The position numbers were made by a program, and so were the translations under genes. Shown here one piece after another: positions 1 through 10,312 of a DNA stretch of 36,857 nucleotides. The stretch is from Scleroderma bovista (Eukaryota > Basidiomycota > Agaricomycetes > Boletales > Sclerodermataceae), in NCBI GenBank assembly GCA_037178675.1, contig JAYMGJ010000236.1, forward strand, positions 1 to 36,857, in the 5' to 3' direction. The notes under the pieces are model-generated. The model saw only the letters and a program-made list of their open reading frames with translations. It had not been told where the DNA came from and searched no databases. Positions within the stretch are counted from its first letter, which is position 1. Every line of letters starts with the position of its first letter.

Positions 1-200
1 CTGTAGTGTTGATTACCCAATGTTGTGTAGTGTTGATTACCAAAAGTGCAGACTTCTGATTAGCCATTATTGTTTAGTGTTGATTACCAAAAATGCGGAC
101 TATTGATTAGGAAATGTAGTGTAGTGTTTGTGTATTGGAGTTGATTACCAACATTGTGTAGTTTTCATTAACTAAATTCAGTAGTGTCAACACTTGATTA
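1..200. repeat. Degenerate TTGATTACC array
   Basis: The string TTGATTACC recurs about every 40-50 bases near positions 10, 33, 80 and 131, preceded by TAGTG in several copies. The same core (TAGTGATTACCAACC) occurs in the subterminal array at 20.7-21.0 kb. This is probably the eroded edge of another copy of that element, cut by the window boundary. No coding sequence is seen in it. Confidence 0.5.
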
Positions 201-1013
201 CATAAGCTATCCAAGTGCCACTACTCCCAAAACATTACCATATTTGGTCAATAGTTGACTTCAAATATTCCCACCTTTGTTCTGGTACTTTTCTTCCCCT
301 TCTGTGCTTCATCCCTGGTCCAAATGTACTGTAAAAATGATTCTGTATCCCATGTTACCCTATAGGATCACCATTGGACCCTCATCTAAATGTGCAAGGG
401 GCTCTGTATCCCCAGAGAGTAGTGCAGGCTTAAAAACACCAAAAATGTTCGCATTTTTGATACATTCAACATATCAACTTAAAGAATGCATCCCCATACA
501 GGGGATATATGTACCTACAACATATTTACAGTCCACAGCATGGGATCCATGTCCTGGTGCGATGTTTTATGTTTTTCCTTTGCAAACATATCACCATGGC
601 AGGAAATTACTAGGAGGTATGGTGGCTACTGGATGGTCTCCAGTGGTATTACTATGCTATACCAAAGTCCCAATACAATCTAGTGAGCAGCTGACCACTC
701 CAAGAGGAGCAGCATAGAAAACAGCACTTTCATAACAATAGGTGCTGTATGATCCTCCAGATCAGGTATGCACAATATGACTATCTCAAAAGCTGGGGGA
801 TACCATACAGTAGTGGATACAATTTACTCAAGTCAATACTGCTTGATGTGGGGGAGGGAAGGGCACAATAACATACAGAAGGCGTGGGAAAATACCCCAC
901 AAAATGCGGAGATATGCAAAAACATTACATATCACACAACACATAACATCTACTGACCTAGAAATGCTACCAACAGCCTACTAATATCACATAATGCTTA
1001 TACTCAGCTGTTC
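201..1013. other. No recognisable gene
   Basis: AT-rich sequence without a convincing coding frame. An open stretch lies at 277-717 (+), but it has no ATG at its start, biased composition and no motif I know. Positions 880-950 (GTGGGAAAATACCCC, followed by A-rich sequence ending in CACACAACAC) loosely resemble the palindrome arm at 10460-10535, so part of this may be old element DNA. Confidence 0.35.
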
Positions 1014-1870
1014 CTAGACAACCAGGTATGAATTTTCAAGTCTAATGATAGACTTGAGACGACCAAAGTACGTGCGTGACGCAGGACTGACGAGGAGAAT
1101 GTGCTGACCGAGAACAAGAGGGACTGAGGGAGCAGGCTGGGAAGATATGTACCAGACAGTACACAGGAGCTCAGGGAGAGGCTGTCCCAAGAGCAGGACA
1201 TAGTTGAGGTCTGCTGCAATAGCAGAGAAACGTTCCAGAGAAAATGCGGACTCCATAGTGAGTGATGAAGTGGGTGTCTGGATTGTGGGTGGAATATCTC
1301 CGTGGGAAATAAACAGATTTACGTCGGAACTTGACAGGCAGATAGACCACGGTCTAGGCTCCATGATGGTATAGTCACATGATTGATAGCTTCAAAAACG
1401 GCAGAGCTATTCAAAATATTGGAATGCTGGCACTGGGCACCTAAATTTGACATTTGGGCACTAAAAATGATTCTTCCTTTTCTCCTTCATTTCTCTATCA
1501 TTTCTTCTGCTTCTTTGGTTGTTGTGGTATGGGAGTTGGACTGCAGTAGGTTGCATTCCTCTCTCATACTGAAATGATTATCAATCCTTGGATTCTTCTG
1601 CTTCTTGGTGGTTCTCGTGCGAGGGATGACTGCTGGATGTTGGCAGTCATCTCTTGCTCCAGAATAGTCATTCTTGTGCAATAGATGGCTACAACGGGCT
1701 TGTATTCATTCCTTGCATAAGGATAGTCTTGACTTTGCATGATATGGATAGTGAGGGCTGTCTGTATCCTCCAAGTCGGGACAATCTTTCAACAGATCTT
1801 CGGTGCGTTCTTCGCATTAGTTTTATTGGCTAACCATGTCCACAGTACCAAACACATTTGGTGTGTGACA
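1014..1870 (-). mobile_element. LTR-like repeat family A, copy 1 (5' part)
   Basis: Read on the minus strand from 1870, the sequence begins TGTCACACACC and is collinear with 11670-12420 on the plus strand, including the leader and the start of a small open frame (ATG at 1256, stop at 1014). Its encoded residues closely match those of the 12202-12540 frame. The copy stops matching near 1014, so only about 0.85 kb is present. Its right edge lies exactly where the Harbinger transposase reading frame starts, so the repeat either inserted into or deleted the 5' part of that gene. A TG start and the TATA-bearing 3' half of copy 2 suggest a very long LTR; I see no flanking duplication. Confidence 0.6.
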
Positions 1871-2442
1871 CCGGGGCTTCTAGTCCCTTACCAAGAAGTT
1901 CGCTACCACCTTGCAGAGTGGTGGCATGCCAATCTTAGGTGAGTGGGATTTGTTCTCGCGGCTTAACTTTTGGTGATAATGTTCAGGTCAGACCAGCTAA
2001 CAAAGAAGAATTATTCAATCTTCGCCATGCATCTGCTCGTAATGTTATTGAACAGATATTTGGTGTTCTCAAACGCTGCTTCCGCATCCTTCTCCTTGCC
2101 CCTGTGTATGGCCTTGACATTCAGGCACAGATACCTGCTGCACTCTGTGCACTGCACAACTTCATTCGAGTACATGATCCATTTGAGGACTGTACCATGG
2201 ATAACTTCGAAGGCGATGACAAGCTTGTGGACTCAGGTGGTAACAGCCAATCAGTGGCTGATGCAGGAGCCAATGAAGTCAATGAAGTTGATTTTTTTGC
2301 AGATGCCAATGGAGGGAAGCAGCTTTGGAATGAGATTGCAATGAGTATGTGGAGGGATTATCAGAATATCTTGCATGAGCAGTCAGGGCAGATGAACATT
2401 GATGAGGACGATGGCTTTGATTCAGAATTAGGCCATTTGTAG
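1871..2442 (+). pseudogene. PIF/Harbinger transposase, 3' fragment
   Basis: DDE endonuclease of the PIF/Harbinger superfamily (DDE_Tnp_4 type), which cuts and pastes Harbinger elements with a Myb/SANT partner. Exons are 1871-1938 and 1992-2442. Joining GT at 1939 to AG at 1991 gives an in-frame phase-2 splice that restores the motif run LLVPYQEVRYHL, ...NLRPANKEELFNLRHASARN and VIEQIFGVLKR. The Glu in VIEQIFG matches the third catalytic acid of the family. The tail after residue 80 is acidic (EVDFFADANGG, DEDDGFDSELGHL). The upstream part with the first two catalytic Asp residues is absent, because family A copy 1 abuts at 1870. No in-frame stop is seen in what remains. The gene must be inactive as it stands. 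Confidence 0.88.
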
Positions 2443-2610
2443 TTACTTTTCTGTTGCATGTACTCATTCTTGCATGCAATCATTTTCGGTGGAACAAAAT
2501 ATCAATTGGAGGCACAGCAACAGAACATGTAGTAGTACAGATGCAAGGCTACATAGCAAGATATGTGAAAACAGGGGGGGGGGAGGCTGGGCATTCGTAT
2601 GTTGGAAGTG

Positions 2611-3835
2611 TTACATCATGACATTGGACTCAGATACATCCATCTTGGCAATAATCTGGTACCTCGTATCCTTGAATAAATCAGTGATATATGCACGGCA
2701 GACACGATCATTCTTGATGTTGATGTACATGTCAAGCACTGTGGGAGGTGATTCATCAGCACTAAGAAGCTTCAACATGAAGCGCTGCTCGATTTCTGGT
2801 ATTTCAGAATCAATGCCACTGAGTAGATCACAAGCCCTCCTTCTCTTTTCACCCTGTACATCATCCTCCAGGAGGTTCTTGATAAGGTCTGACATGTGCG
2901 ACATGGTTGAGCGTACATCTTGCAAGGCAAGTGTAGTGGTCATATGTGCTGCTCGGTTGGTAGTCAAGGGACCAACACCAGCTGAGGTTTTCCCAGATTT
3001 GGCTGAGAAGCAGCTCCTCTTGTTGGATGACACAGCCGAAGGGGGATAAGAGGTTGCAGGCAATGAGGGATCCAACATTGGAAAGGTCTCTGAGAAGACA
3101 TGTTTCCCAGTTACAGCTGATGATGTGGGAAGGCAAGAGCTGGTGCCGGAAGTGACTGAAGGAATGCCAGTCTGAGAAGGAACCCTTGGATTCTGGGTGG
3201 GTGAAGTGGAAGTGTGTGAAGACATGGTGTCAAGATGTGGTGTCAAGGCAGCAGGGAGCTGGTTGCTGGCCACTAAAGTCTGAACTGGAATGGAAAGATT
3301 TGTTCAACTTTTGAGAGCAAAGGCCACCCTTTGTTGCTGAATTTTGTTAGTCGAGAATGTAAAGGCTAGTGTTCAAATCAGTCTTGGTCATATCCCCAAA
3401 CAAACCAGGGATTTTGTACCTTTGATGCCACATAAGCAGCAAAAACAGCCTTCTCAGTGTCAGTCACTACATTGGCTCCATGTGTATCACTCCAACTGAC
3501 ACCAGACTTGTTTTTCCAGCCCAGGATAACATTATATGTCTGTTTGATCTGGAAGGACAATTGGAAGGTGTCAGTCAGTCACAAAGAAGGGTTAGAGAAC
3601 CTACTGATTGCCACTTGTTCCGGACTGCCTGTGCACTCTTCAGTGGGGATCCTTCAGTACAATGGGGGGCAACCTCTTGTGCAACCGCATTGTAAACAGC
3701 ATCTTTAAAATTTCCAGAATCAGCTCGCTGGGCATGACATTCATAGAGGCCATCAATGAGCGCAATAATTTCAGCATTGTTCCACAGCTTTGACCCGCCT
3801 GGATTCTGGCTCTGGGTAGTATCTTCATTTACCAT
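2611..3835 (-). CDS. Myb/SANT-like DNA-binding protein of a Harbinger element
   Basis: Partner protein of Harbinger transposases: it binds DNA and helps bring the transposase to the element ends. Exons: 3605-3835 (start ATG at 3835, with earlier in-frame ATG at 3940), 3420-3548, a short exon from 3365 to about 3290, and about 3270-2611. The first introns are 56 nt (3549-3604) and 54 nt (3366-3419), both phase 0. Exon 1 holds the Myb/SANT helices (KLWNNAEIIALIDGLYE ... AQAVRNKW). Exon 2 continues KQTYNVILGWKNKSGVSW. Exon 3 has FSNKGWPLL, matching the usual end of the domain. The last exon is a Ser/Pro-rich linker followed by a helical C-terminal region. The splice between the third and last exons does not keep frame with any clear GT..AG pair, so a small lesson or lesion is possible. 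It lies tail to tail with the transposase, 168 bp away. Confidence 0.75.
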
Positions 3836-3998
3836 AAGGATAACAATTTCAACATGATGAGCTATAAAGGATAGAAGAGTTTCCACTAAGTGTTTGCGAC
3901 GGATGGGTGAGAGGTGATTATCAGGATGATGCCTCGCCATCGGTGGCTTGAATGCTATCAACAAGGGATGTTGAATATTTCAGAGTCTGGCATGTGGC

Positions 3999-4274
3999 AT
4001 GCATGGATGCCAACTTAGTCACCATGTTCAATGCGACCAAACATTGTATCTCACAGTTTCTGAACTAGCTCTTAAGGCCCTGAGGAGAGGCCCGGAAAGT
4101 GATTTTGAGGTGGCCATCTATGGCCCTCACTATGAGGTGGCAATGGGTTGCTTTGTGGACATCAGGAGCTTGGATCCTAGTGATGCCCAATTGGAATGCC
4201 TCAATATGATAACTTCACAGCTTCTTCAGCGTGGAAAGCATCTTGTGGAATTTTGTCAAGTAGTTTTGGATTAG
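3999..4274 (+). other. Unassigned 91-codon open frame
   Basis: An ATG-initiated frame whose second half looks protein-like (balanced composition, FEVAIYGPHYEVAMGCFVDI, then SDAQLECLNMITSQLLQRGK). I do not recognise a family. It starts 163 bp upstream of the divergent Myb/SANT gene and may be an exon of a gene whose other parts are gone. It could equally be a chance frame. Confidence 0.3.
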
Positions 4275-5399
4275 CGATAACATGTAGATACTGTACTAGT
4301 AGCAGATTATCACAATGGCATCTGATCTACTTGCCGCAATAAACCATAGCTGGACATAAAGAAGTTGGCGTGGTATTGTTGTAATGAAACTAACTAAACG
4401 GAGATGGTATCGGGTGAATCTTAGTCTAGTCTAAACGGAGGTTCACATATGATGCTCTATCCAGCAGGTTATTTTGCAGATGCACGGGAGCACAGTGCTG
4501 TCACAGCATGTCACAGTACGTTGACTTTCACAAAATTTCACTAAGTCCCATCACTTACCCCACCCCCACTCTCCCCCACTCCACCACCACTATGGCAGCG
4601 CAATCATACTTGCAGGTATGTTTCTTTTTTTTTGTTTTGTATACTAACTATTATTACTGTTGAAGCAATACCTATGTACGTAGAGGAACTGCTACTCCAA
4701 CTCACCTGTTGGGTGGAGTGCACAACCTGAGATGGTAGCGGTAGCTGGTCAAGAGCTGTTATATTATATAAGCGGTGGACGCTGTTTATATACAACAAAT
4801 AGTGTGATGCGTGACTGTGACGTGTGACGTGTGACATGTAACATCTACTCTAAGGAGGACTATTACTAAGTCTACACTAATATGGGTCGCAGTCTTGTGC
4901 GCACTTCGTTGACGGTTTACGCCGGGTGCACATGCGACTTCAACAATTACAGGTCTTCTGCGTGCATTGCACACCGTGTACGCCTGTACAGCATGATTTC
5001 CCCCACAGCTCATATGTTTTTTTTTTGTTTACTAACTATTATTACCAGCTCATTGGATGGACACTGGCCCCACATCATCACACAACCCAGCCACTCACAC
5101 CAACCACTCACAGAATCAATGCCAAGACAACTAACGGTGGTGACAACAACCAACTCTGGGACTGCCACCGCAACATGACAACACAACCAACACAATGCTG
5201 ACCACAACCACGACCACCACGATGCAACGATGTCTCCGACACCTCCACCACCAACGCAATGCTGGCCACCACGACCATCTCCACCACACCAATCAGTGGC
5301 AACACAGCTCTGCACCCGACAATGGTGATGACAGCCACCGCGACAGCAACAATGACCACCACCGTGTGTTGATCGCCACCACCACCACTCACTGACAGC
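4275..5399. other. Non-coding low-complexity stretch
   Basis: No supported gene. Two related T-tract segments (4618-4660 and 5011-5050) share T(9-10)GTTT...ACTAACTATTATTAC, so one is a copy of the other. A GTGTGAC tandem lies at 4815-4842. The motif CTAAACGGAG occurs at 4394-4403 and 4431-4440 and again at 17269-17278. From about 5100 the sequence becomes CCACCA-rich and merges into the minisatellite. A possible start exon (ATG at 4591, GT at 4615) leads nowhere convincing. Confidence 0.4.
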
Positions 5400-6060
5400 C
5401 ACCACCCCACCACCATAGATGGGGACAGCCCCAGCCCCAGCACGCACACACTTGGCAGTGTAACCACCACCACCCCCTGGTGTGATGACAATGACAAACA
5501 ATGGCCCTAGTGCTAGCATGCACACACGCTGCAATGTGATGACCACCACCAGTGTGACAACGACAACCCCAGCATCAACATGCACACATGACCACCACCC
5601 ACCAGCATGACAGTGAGGACTCCAGTGCCAGCATGCACACATGCTATGGCATGACGATGATGACAACAACGGCCCTGGTCCCAGCCCCAGCACACCCACC
5701 CAGCGGTACAACCACCATCAGCACCATGGTAAGGCGATGGCAATGACACCAGTACTACCAGCATGCACACTGTGACCCGACCACCACCACCACCAGCTTA
5801 ACGACAACAGCCCCAGCCCCAGCATGCATGCATGCATGCTGCGACCCGACCACCACCACTACCATGCTTAGCGATGACAACCAGCCCAGCATGCATGCTG
5901 TGACGTGACTGACCACGACCATGACTGGCGACACTCCCAGCCCCAGCATGCATGCATGCTGCAATGTGATGCGACCATGACCATGACCAAGACCATGACT
6001 GGCGACAATGACGATGGTCCTGGGCAGCCAGTGCCACTGCAGGGACAGACAATGACGACA
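5400..6060. repeat. GC-rich minisatellite, ~60-bp units
   Basis: Imperfect units of about 55-70 bp built as CCAGCCCCAGCATGCAC(AC)ATGCTGCGA followed by CCACCACCACC and a GACAAC tail. Units start near 5421, 5504, 5571, 5623, 5680, 5750, 5810, 5883 and 5940. Some contain the self-complementary run GCATGCATGCATGC (5822-5838, 5947-5960). Long open frames on either strand here are by-products of the repeat. The final part grades into GACAATGAC triplets. Confidence 0.75.
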
Positions 6061-6250
6061 ACGACAACGATCTGGGCAGCTACATGGACACACGACAATG
6101 ACGGTCTGGGCACAAGGACGGACAGTGACGACAATGACAATGATGGCATTCCTCGGCAGCCAGTGCCGCTGCAGGGACAGACAATGACAATGATATCGAC
6201 AGCGATGACAGTGATGAGGCACAATAGCAGCGAAGGCAATGAAGAGTGGG
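6024..6250. repeat. Direct duplication plus GACAATGAC tract
   Basis: A block of about 37 bp starting GGGCAGCCAGTGCCACTGCA near 6023 is repeated with few changes near 6152 (CGGCAGCCAGTGCCGCTGCA), each followed by GGGACAGACAATGACRA. The DNA between is a GACAACGACAATGA simple repeat. No gene is supported. Confidence 0.6.
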
Positions 6251-6498
6251 GATAGTACTGATTAGCATGTAGCTACAATTGTAATAGTATATTATGCAAT
6301 ACAGAACTACAATATGGCTACAGAATGACCCAGAGTGATACAATGTTGATACAGAGCAGTGACAGTCCAACAGCATGACACAGCGGACACAGGAACAGAT
6401 TTATCTATATTAGGTATAGTTTGTACAGAGCACGACAGCAGGTAAATAGTCTGTACAGCGCTGTACTGTAACTGTACAGACTTGTACAAATGGGGACC

Positions 6499-7242
6499 TG
6501 TCAAGACTGGTTCTCCTTGACGATCTTACTAGGAGGTCCAGAGGTGCAGGGAACTAATGAGGAGGTAAGTCCAGGCACTAGTAGGTGCTAGTTAGTGCGG
6601 AGAGTCAAGTCTGGGTCAAATGAACAAAGTCCGGGCACTAGAGAAGCACAGGGAGTAAGTCCAGGTTTTGCAGAGTAAGTCCGGACTGCGGGAAAGTGGT
6701 CTGGAGTTGAGTGCAGCTTGTCTGGAGTGAAGGACATCCCAGAGGTGGGATAAGTCCTGAGAGGTCTAGCGTTGAGTCTGGGACAGAGGTGGCTTTTGCC
6801 CTCATGCGAGTAGGAGACTTGCTAGGATCAGACATAGGACCAAGGGGATGAGATAGGATGGAGGCCGGAGTTGGCTGGAGTTCAGGAGTCCAGGTGAACA
6901 GATGGAATAGGAGAGCATAGTGGGTAGTACAGAGTGGGGAGTATCTTAGTCAAGATTTGATCTAAGGAAACTACTAGGTCAGAGTATAGTAGTTTATATA
7001 GTAACAAGACTAGAGGTGAGTATATATGGTGACAAGTAAACACCTTAGTCGGGACAAGGGATGGAGCAGAAACAGACAGGAAAATAAAGCAGGTACAGGA
7101 AAATAAACCAGAGCAGGAGCAGACATGGGGAACTAGGATTACAGGGACGATGGAGCAGATGCAGGGACAAGTGAAGTAAAGGGAACTAGGTCGGAAGAGG
7201 ACAGGTAAGGGTCAGAGGTGGACTTAACTAATGTTAAGTCTG
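6499..7242 (-). mobile_element. LTR fragment, family B (related to 35832-36728)
   Basis: Position 6499 begins TGTCAAGACTGGTTCT, identical to the left edge of the LTR at 35832, and the following sequence remains loosely similar (CGATCT, GAGGTC). In that LTR this edge is the 3' (U5) end on the minus strand, so this copy has the same orientation. The interior is marked by repeated TAAGTCCRG words (6565-6690). The other LTR end is not seen; the long-arm element starting at 7243 cuts it. No coding frame is present. Confidence 0.5.
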
Positions 7243-7245
7243 ACC
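7210..7245. repeat. Hairpin at the left edge of the 7243 element
   Basis: GACTTAAC (7221-7228) and GTTAAGTC (7233-7240) are perfect inverted arms around the loop TAAT. Outside them, GGTCA (7210-7214) pairs with TGACC (7241-7245) across a small bulge. The element terminus starts inside this structure. It may be chance, or a preferred insertion target. Confidence 0.45.
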
Positions 7246-7351
7246 CCATGCACCTACTTAGGCCATCTTACACGGCCACCCAAAGGTGAAAATTGGCTGA
7301 GTGTCACAGACCAGCAGATGGTAGCCCAAGGATGGACTGTCACCGTGTAAC

Positions 7352-7944
7352 ACGGGTTGGGCCCAAGTTGGATATTATCACCTTGTGATATGGGTGGGCT
7401 ATGGTGCTGTTTCAGGGGAGTGGATAAAGGTGTAATCACCATGTCATATGTGCAGGCTGAGATTTGCTGTAATGGAAGGTAATGGGTGGGCTAGGAAACA
7501 TTAGTACCAATTAATATAGTAGGGCTGAGCCACTGGGCAATAAGGTGGAACTACAAATAGGACTGCAGGTTCACTACCAGGGTTTGACTACTGCGGGTTG
7601 ACTACCGCAGATTGACTACCACAGATTGACTACCACGGATTGACTACCATGGGTTATCTACTGTGGGTTAACTACCATGGGGTAACTACTGTGGTTAACT
7701 AACTCGGGTTGACTACTGCGGGTTGACTACCTTGGGTTGACTAATGTGGGTTGATGCAGGCAAGTTACTTCAACCTAGAGCTGCATTGGACATGCCCCTA
7801 ACAAATAAGGCCATACAAACCATGTCCTGGGCATATACAACTGTGTAAATATGATTGATACAAATGAAAAATACAAGTTCTAGCAGCAGGATGGATTATA
7901 TGGACAAATATGGCCGCGGGAAAATTACCGCGGCCTAGCACAGC
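7352..7944 (+). repeat. Left inverted arm
   Basis: Inverted counterpart of 11049-11669, almost base for base. Differences are mainly single transitions (for example GGCCGCGGG here against GGCTGCGGG on the complementary reading of the right arm) and a missing array unit. The arm includes the 14-bp array and one monomer of the ~167-bp repeat. Confidence 0.9.
7580..7755 (+). repeat. Subterminal 14-15-bp array
   Basis: About twelve units of GGGTTGACTACYGC, with variants such as ATTGACTACCACAG and GGTTAACTACCATG. Read on the other strand the unit is CCGCRGTAGTCAACC, the same type of unit as the right-hand arrays at 11226-11455, 20260-21010 and 28000-28930. Confidence 0.85.
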
Positions 7945-8336
7945 CGTGGTACACATGTCCTTAACAAATAAGGCCATACAAAACAGTTCCAGGCTATGTA
8001 CAACTGAGTAAATATGATTTTCACAGTTAATACATGATCCAGTAGTAGGAAGGATTGTATGGACAAATGAGGCTACGGGAAAATTACCATGGCCTAACAC
8101 AGTGGCAGTACACATGTCCCTTACAAATAAGGCCATAAAAAACATTTCCTGGGAATGTACAACTGAGTAAATATGATTTGCGCAGTTAATGCACTGAGAT
8201 CCCAGTCCTAGCCGCAGGAAGGATTGTATGGATAAATAAGGCTGTGGGAAAATTACCGCAGTGTAGCACAGCTGTGGTGTACATGTACCTAACAAATAAG
8301 GCCATACACACCATGTCCTGGACATGTACAACTGAG
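7790..8336 (+). repeat. ~167-bp tandem repeat, block 1
   Basis: Monomers are marked by CAAATAAGGCCATA at about 7803, 7966, 8125 and 8296, then CTGGRCATGTACAACTGAGT, GGAAGGATTGTATGGA and GGGAAAATTACCGCGG. The array continues at 9588 after the inserted retrocopy. The minus-strand frame 7798-8331 is open only because the repeat period keeps frame and is not counted as a gene. Confidence 0.85.
8325..8336 (+). repeat. Target-site duplication, left copy (TGTACAACTGAG)
   Basis: The 12 bp TGTACAACTGAG occur here and again at 9588-9599, immediately on both sides of an insert ending in A(9). In an uninterrupted monomer the same 12 bp occur once and run on into TAAATATGATTTG, so the second copy is a true duplication. 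Confidence 0.85.
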
Positions 8337-9587
8337 GAATGCCTCTTGTACCTCAACCACCACCTTCCTCTTTGGGACAGGCCTCCGCCCCACCCAAGCA
8401 CCAGTGTTCCCCCTCATCGCCATGCACGATCCGTCTCTCAGAGATCGGAAAGTGCTACCATGCCTTCCCCAAAGGCACCTTTCGCTCTCGATTTGCTCCC
8501 CCTGCAGTCCCCTGCTTGGTTCTCCAACACATTGATGCTCACCCTTTCTTCTGGTCCTGGACCATGAAAGCTGGCCCTAATGCCGGCAAGTCATTCACTG
8601 TCCCCACTGTCCTGACCTCATGTCCAAAGGACAGTCCTAAGGCTGTCCTGTGGATAGTCTCTATTTTCCATACATTCAAATCCCAGCTCACCCCCCAGGC
8701 GCTAGACCAGGCGACGGGCAGGGTCCTCCCTGCGTATGTCAAGCTTTATCAAAACAACATGCTGATGCACTTGCATGCTCAGCTGGCCTGCCTTTGTGTG
8801 GGAAAACCATCACCCTCTGCTGCCCCCTCTCACGCTGCCCCCCAGTCAGCTGTGCCCAGAGCCCCCCAAACCCCCCTGAATGCCATCGTGGAGCTCCAAA
8901 GGGAGGTTGTGGCCCTGTGAGCCGAGGTCCAGGCCCTCTGGCTCTTGCACGAGGCATCCATTATACCCCCCCCTTCCCCACACACTGCCCCCATGGTGGT
9001 GCCTCATCCCCCCTCCCCTTCTGCTGCCTCCTCTATGTCCATAGTACAGGAGGGAATCACCCACCAAGATCACCAGTGGTTGCAGGCCGTCATTGAAAAC
9101 CAGTACTGCCCACCAACATTCAAACACATCGACCCCTCTATGGTCCCAACCTATCCTTTTGTCATCCCCGAGGATGTACAACAAGTCTTGCAGGTGATCT
9201 ACGAAGTGGACATCCGGTTTGTGGGTTTTGACTCCAACAGTGACCTCTGTGTTGCCATCCGGTCACCTGCTGAGCTGATCGTCACAGCGGTTGTTGTCCA
9301 GGTGGGTGCTCCCCTACCACCTATTAGCCCATGAGGCCCCTATCCTCCCCCTCCCTCCTTCTTTCCTGCCCAACTCCATGGTTCCTTTGATCACATAGTG
9401 CTCAGGGGGCAGCATACGCCCCCCATAGCCCATGCTCACTGGTTGTTACCTGGCACACGGGCCATGTGGCTAGAAATCGGACTCAGCTGTTTTTTCATAG
9501 GTACAGTAGACACATTGCATGTGTAGGAAGTGGAGTGCGATATGGGGATGATTCCCCGAGTCACTATAATACCTATTGAAAAAAAAA
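8337..9587 (+). mobile_element. Retroposed insert with poly(A) tail
   Basis: A 1.25-kb insert splits a monomer of the tandem repeat. It starts two bases before an ATG, carries one intronless frame, has about 245 bp of 3' untranslated sequence and ends in nine A (9579-9587). The flanking 12-bp duplication and the A tail are the hallmarks of target-primed reverse transcription by a LINE. It is either a processed copy of a host or element mRNA, or a 5'-truncated non-LTR element. Confidence 0.8.
8339..9334 (+). pseudogene. Intronless retrocopy frame with one in-frame TGA, unknown family
   Basis: A continuous frame of 332 codons from ATG 8339 to TGA 9332-9334, interrupted by a single TGA at 8918-8920. 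The stop falls in a hydrophobic/acidic heptad stretch (VELQREVVAL-stop-AEVQALWLL), where CGA (Arg) would restore a coiled coil, so it fits one C-to-T change. The N-terminal part is basic with FPKGTFRSRF and a compact region (IDAHPFFWSWTMKAGPNAG). A Pro/Ala-rich linker precedes the coiled coil. The C-terminal part has DVQQVLQVIYEVDIRFVGFD. I do not recognise the family; a gag-like or ORF1-like protein is conceivable. Frame preservation on both sides of the stop suggests that the insertion or its inactivation is recent. Confidence 0.6.
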
Positions 9588-10085
9588 TGTACAACTGAGT
9601 AAATATGATTTGCGCAGTTAATGCACTGAGATCCCAGTCCTAGCCACAGGAAGGATTGTATGGACAAATAAGGCCATGGGAAAATTACCACAGTGTAGCA
9701 CAGCTGCGGTGTACATGTACCTAACAAATAAGGCCATACACGCCATGTCCTGGACATGTACAACTGAGTAAATATGATTTGCGCAATTAATGCACTGAGA
9801 TCCCAGTCCTATTTGCAGGAGGGATTGTATGGACACATAAGGCTGCGGGAAAATTACCGCGGCCTAGCACAGCCACAGTGCACATGCCCCTAATGACTTA
9901 GGCCATAGAATACATTGCATGGACAGGTACAACTGTGTAAATTATGATTTGTGCAGTTAATGCAACAAGTTCTAGCCACAGGAAGGATTGTATGGACAAA
10001 TATGGCCACAGGTATAATCCCACAGGTCACCACAGCTGCGGTAAACATGTACCAAACAAATAGGGCCATGTGCCAACCATGTCAT
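9588..10085 (+). repeat. ~167-bp tandem repeat, block 2
   Basis: Continuation of block 1 after the insert, with three more monomers (markers near 9726, 9893 and 10060) that become more diverged towards the right. The 3' monomers lose CCGCGG to CCACAG-type variants. Confidence 0.8.
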
Positions 10086-10312
10086 ACCCACACAGTGTCA
10101 TGGAAATTGCAGATCAGACCACTGAGGATTGATCTTCTGCATAGTTATGTCATTTTATTCCCCGCATGGTTTATCAGTCTCAGATGTGTTTAATGTGGAT
10201 ACTTGCACCTCAAAAATATCTAAATAGGTACTACTATACTAGACCTGAAGACCAATGATATCCACTAAGGAGGCAACCACTCCAGACATGGCCAAGAGAG
10301 GAAACCACATAT

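Noticed and set aside
1..200. CRISPR-like spaced repeats, here and in the subterminal arrays
   Set aside because: Units vary in sequence and spacing, spacers are not unique, and the genome is eukaryotic by its introns and element types.
277..717. 146-codon open frame on the plus strand
   Set aside because: No ATG at the start, no family motif, and composition unlike the accepted exons; overlapping frames are also open.
4591..4838. Possible two-exon gene starting at ATG 4591 with a textbook GTATGT...ACTAAC intron
   Set aside because: The downstream frame is short and without motif, and the intron-like T tract is duplicated at 5011 as repeat DNA.
5010..6255. Several long frames on both strands (up to 233 codons)
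   Set aside because: They are translations of the CCACCA and GCATGC minisatellite; several frames are open at once and the peptides are simple repeats.
7798..8331. 177-codon minus-strand frame, and a similar one at 9470-9763
   Set aside because: Produced by a tandem repeat whose period keeps the frame; the peptide simply repeats the monomer.
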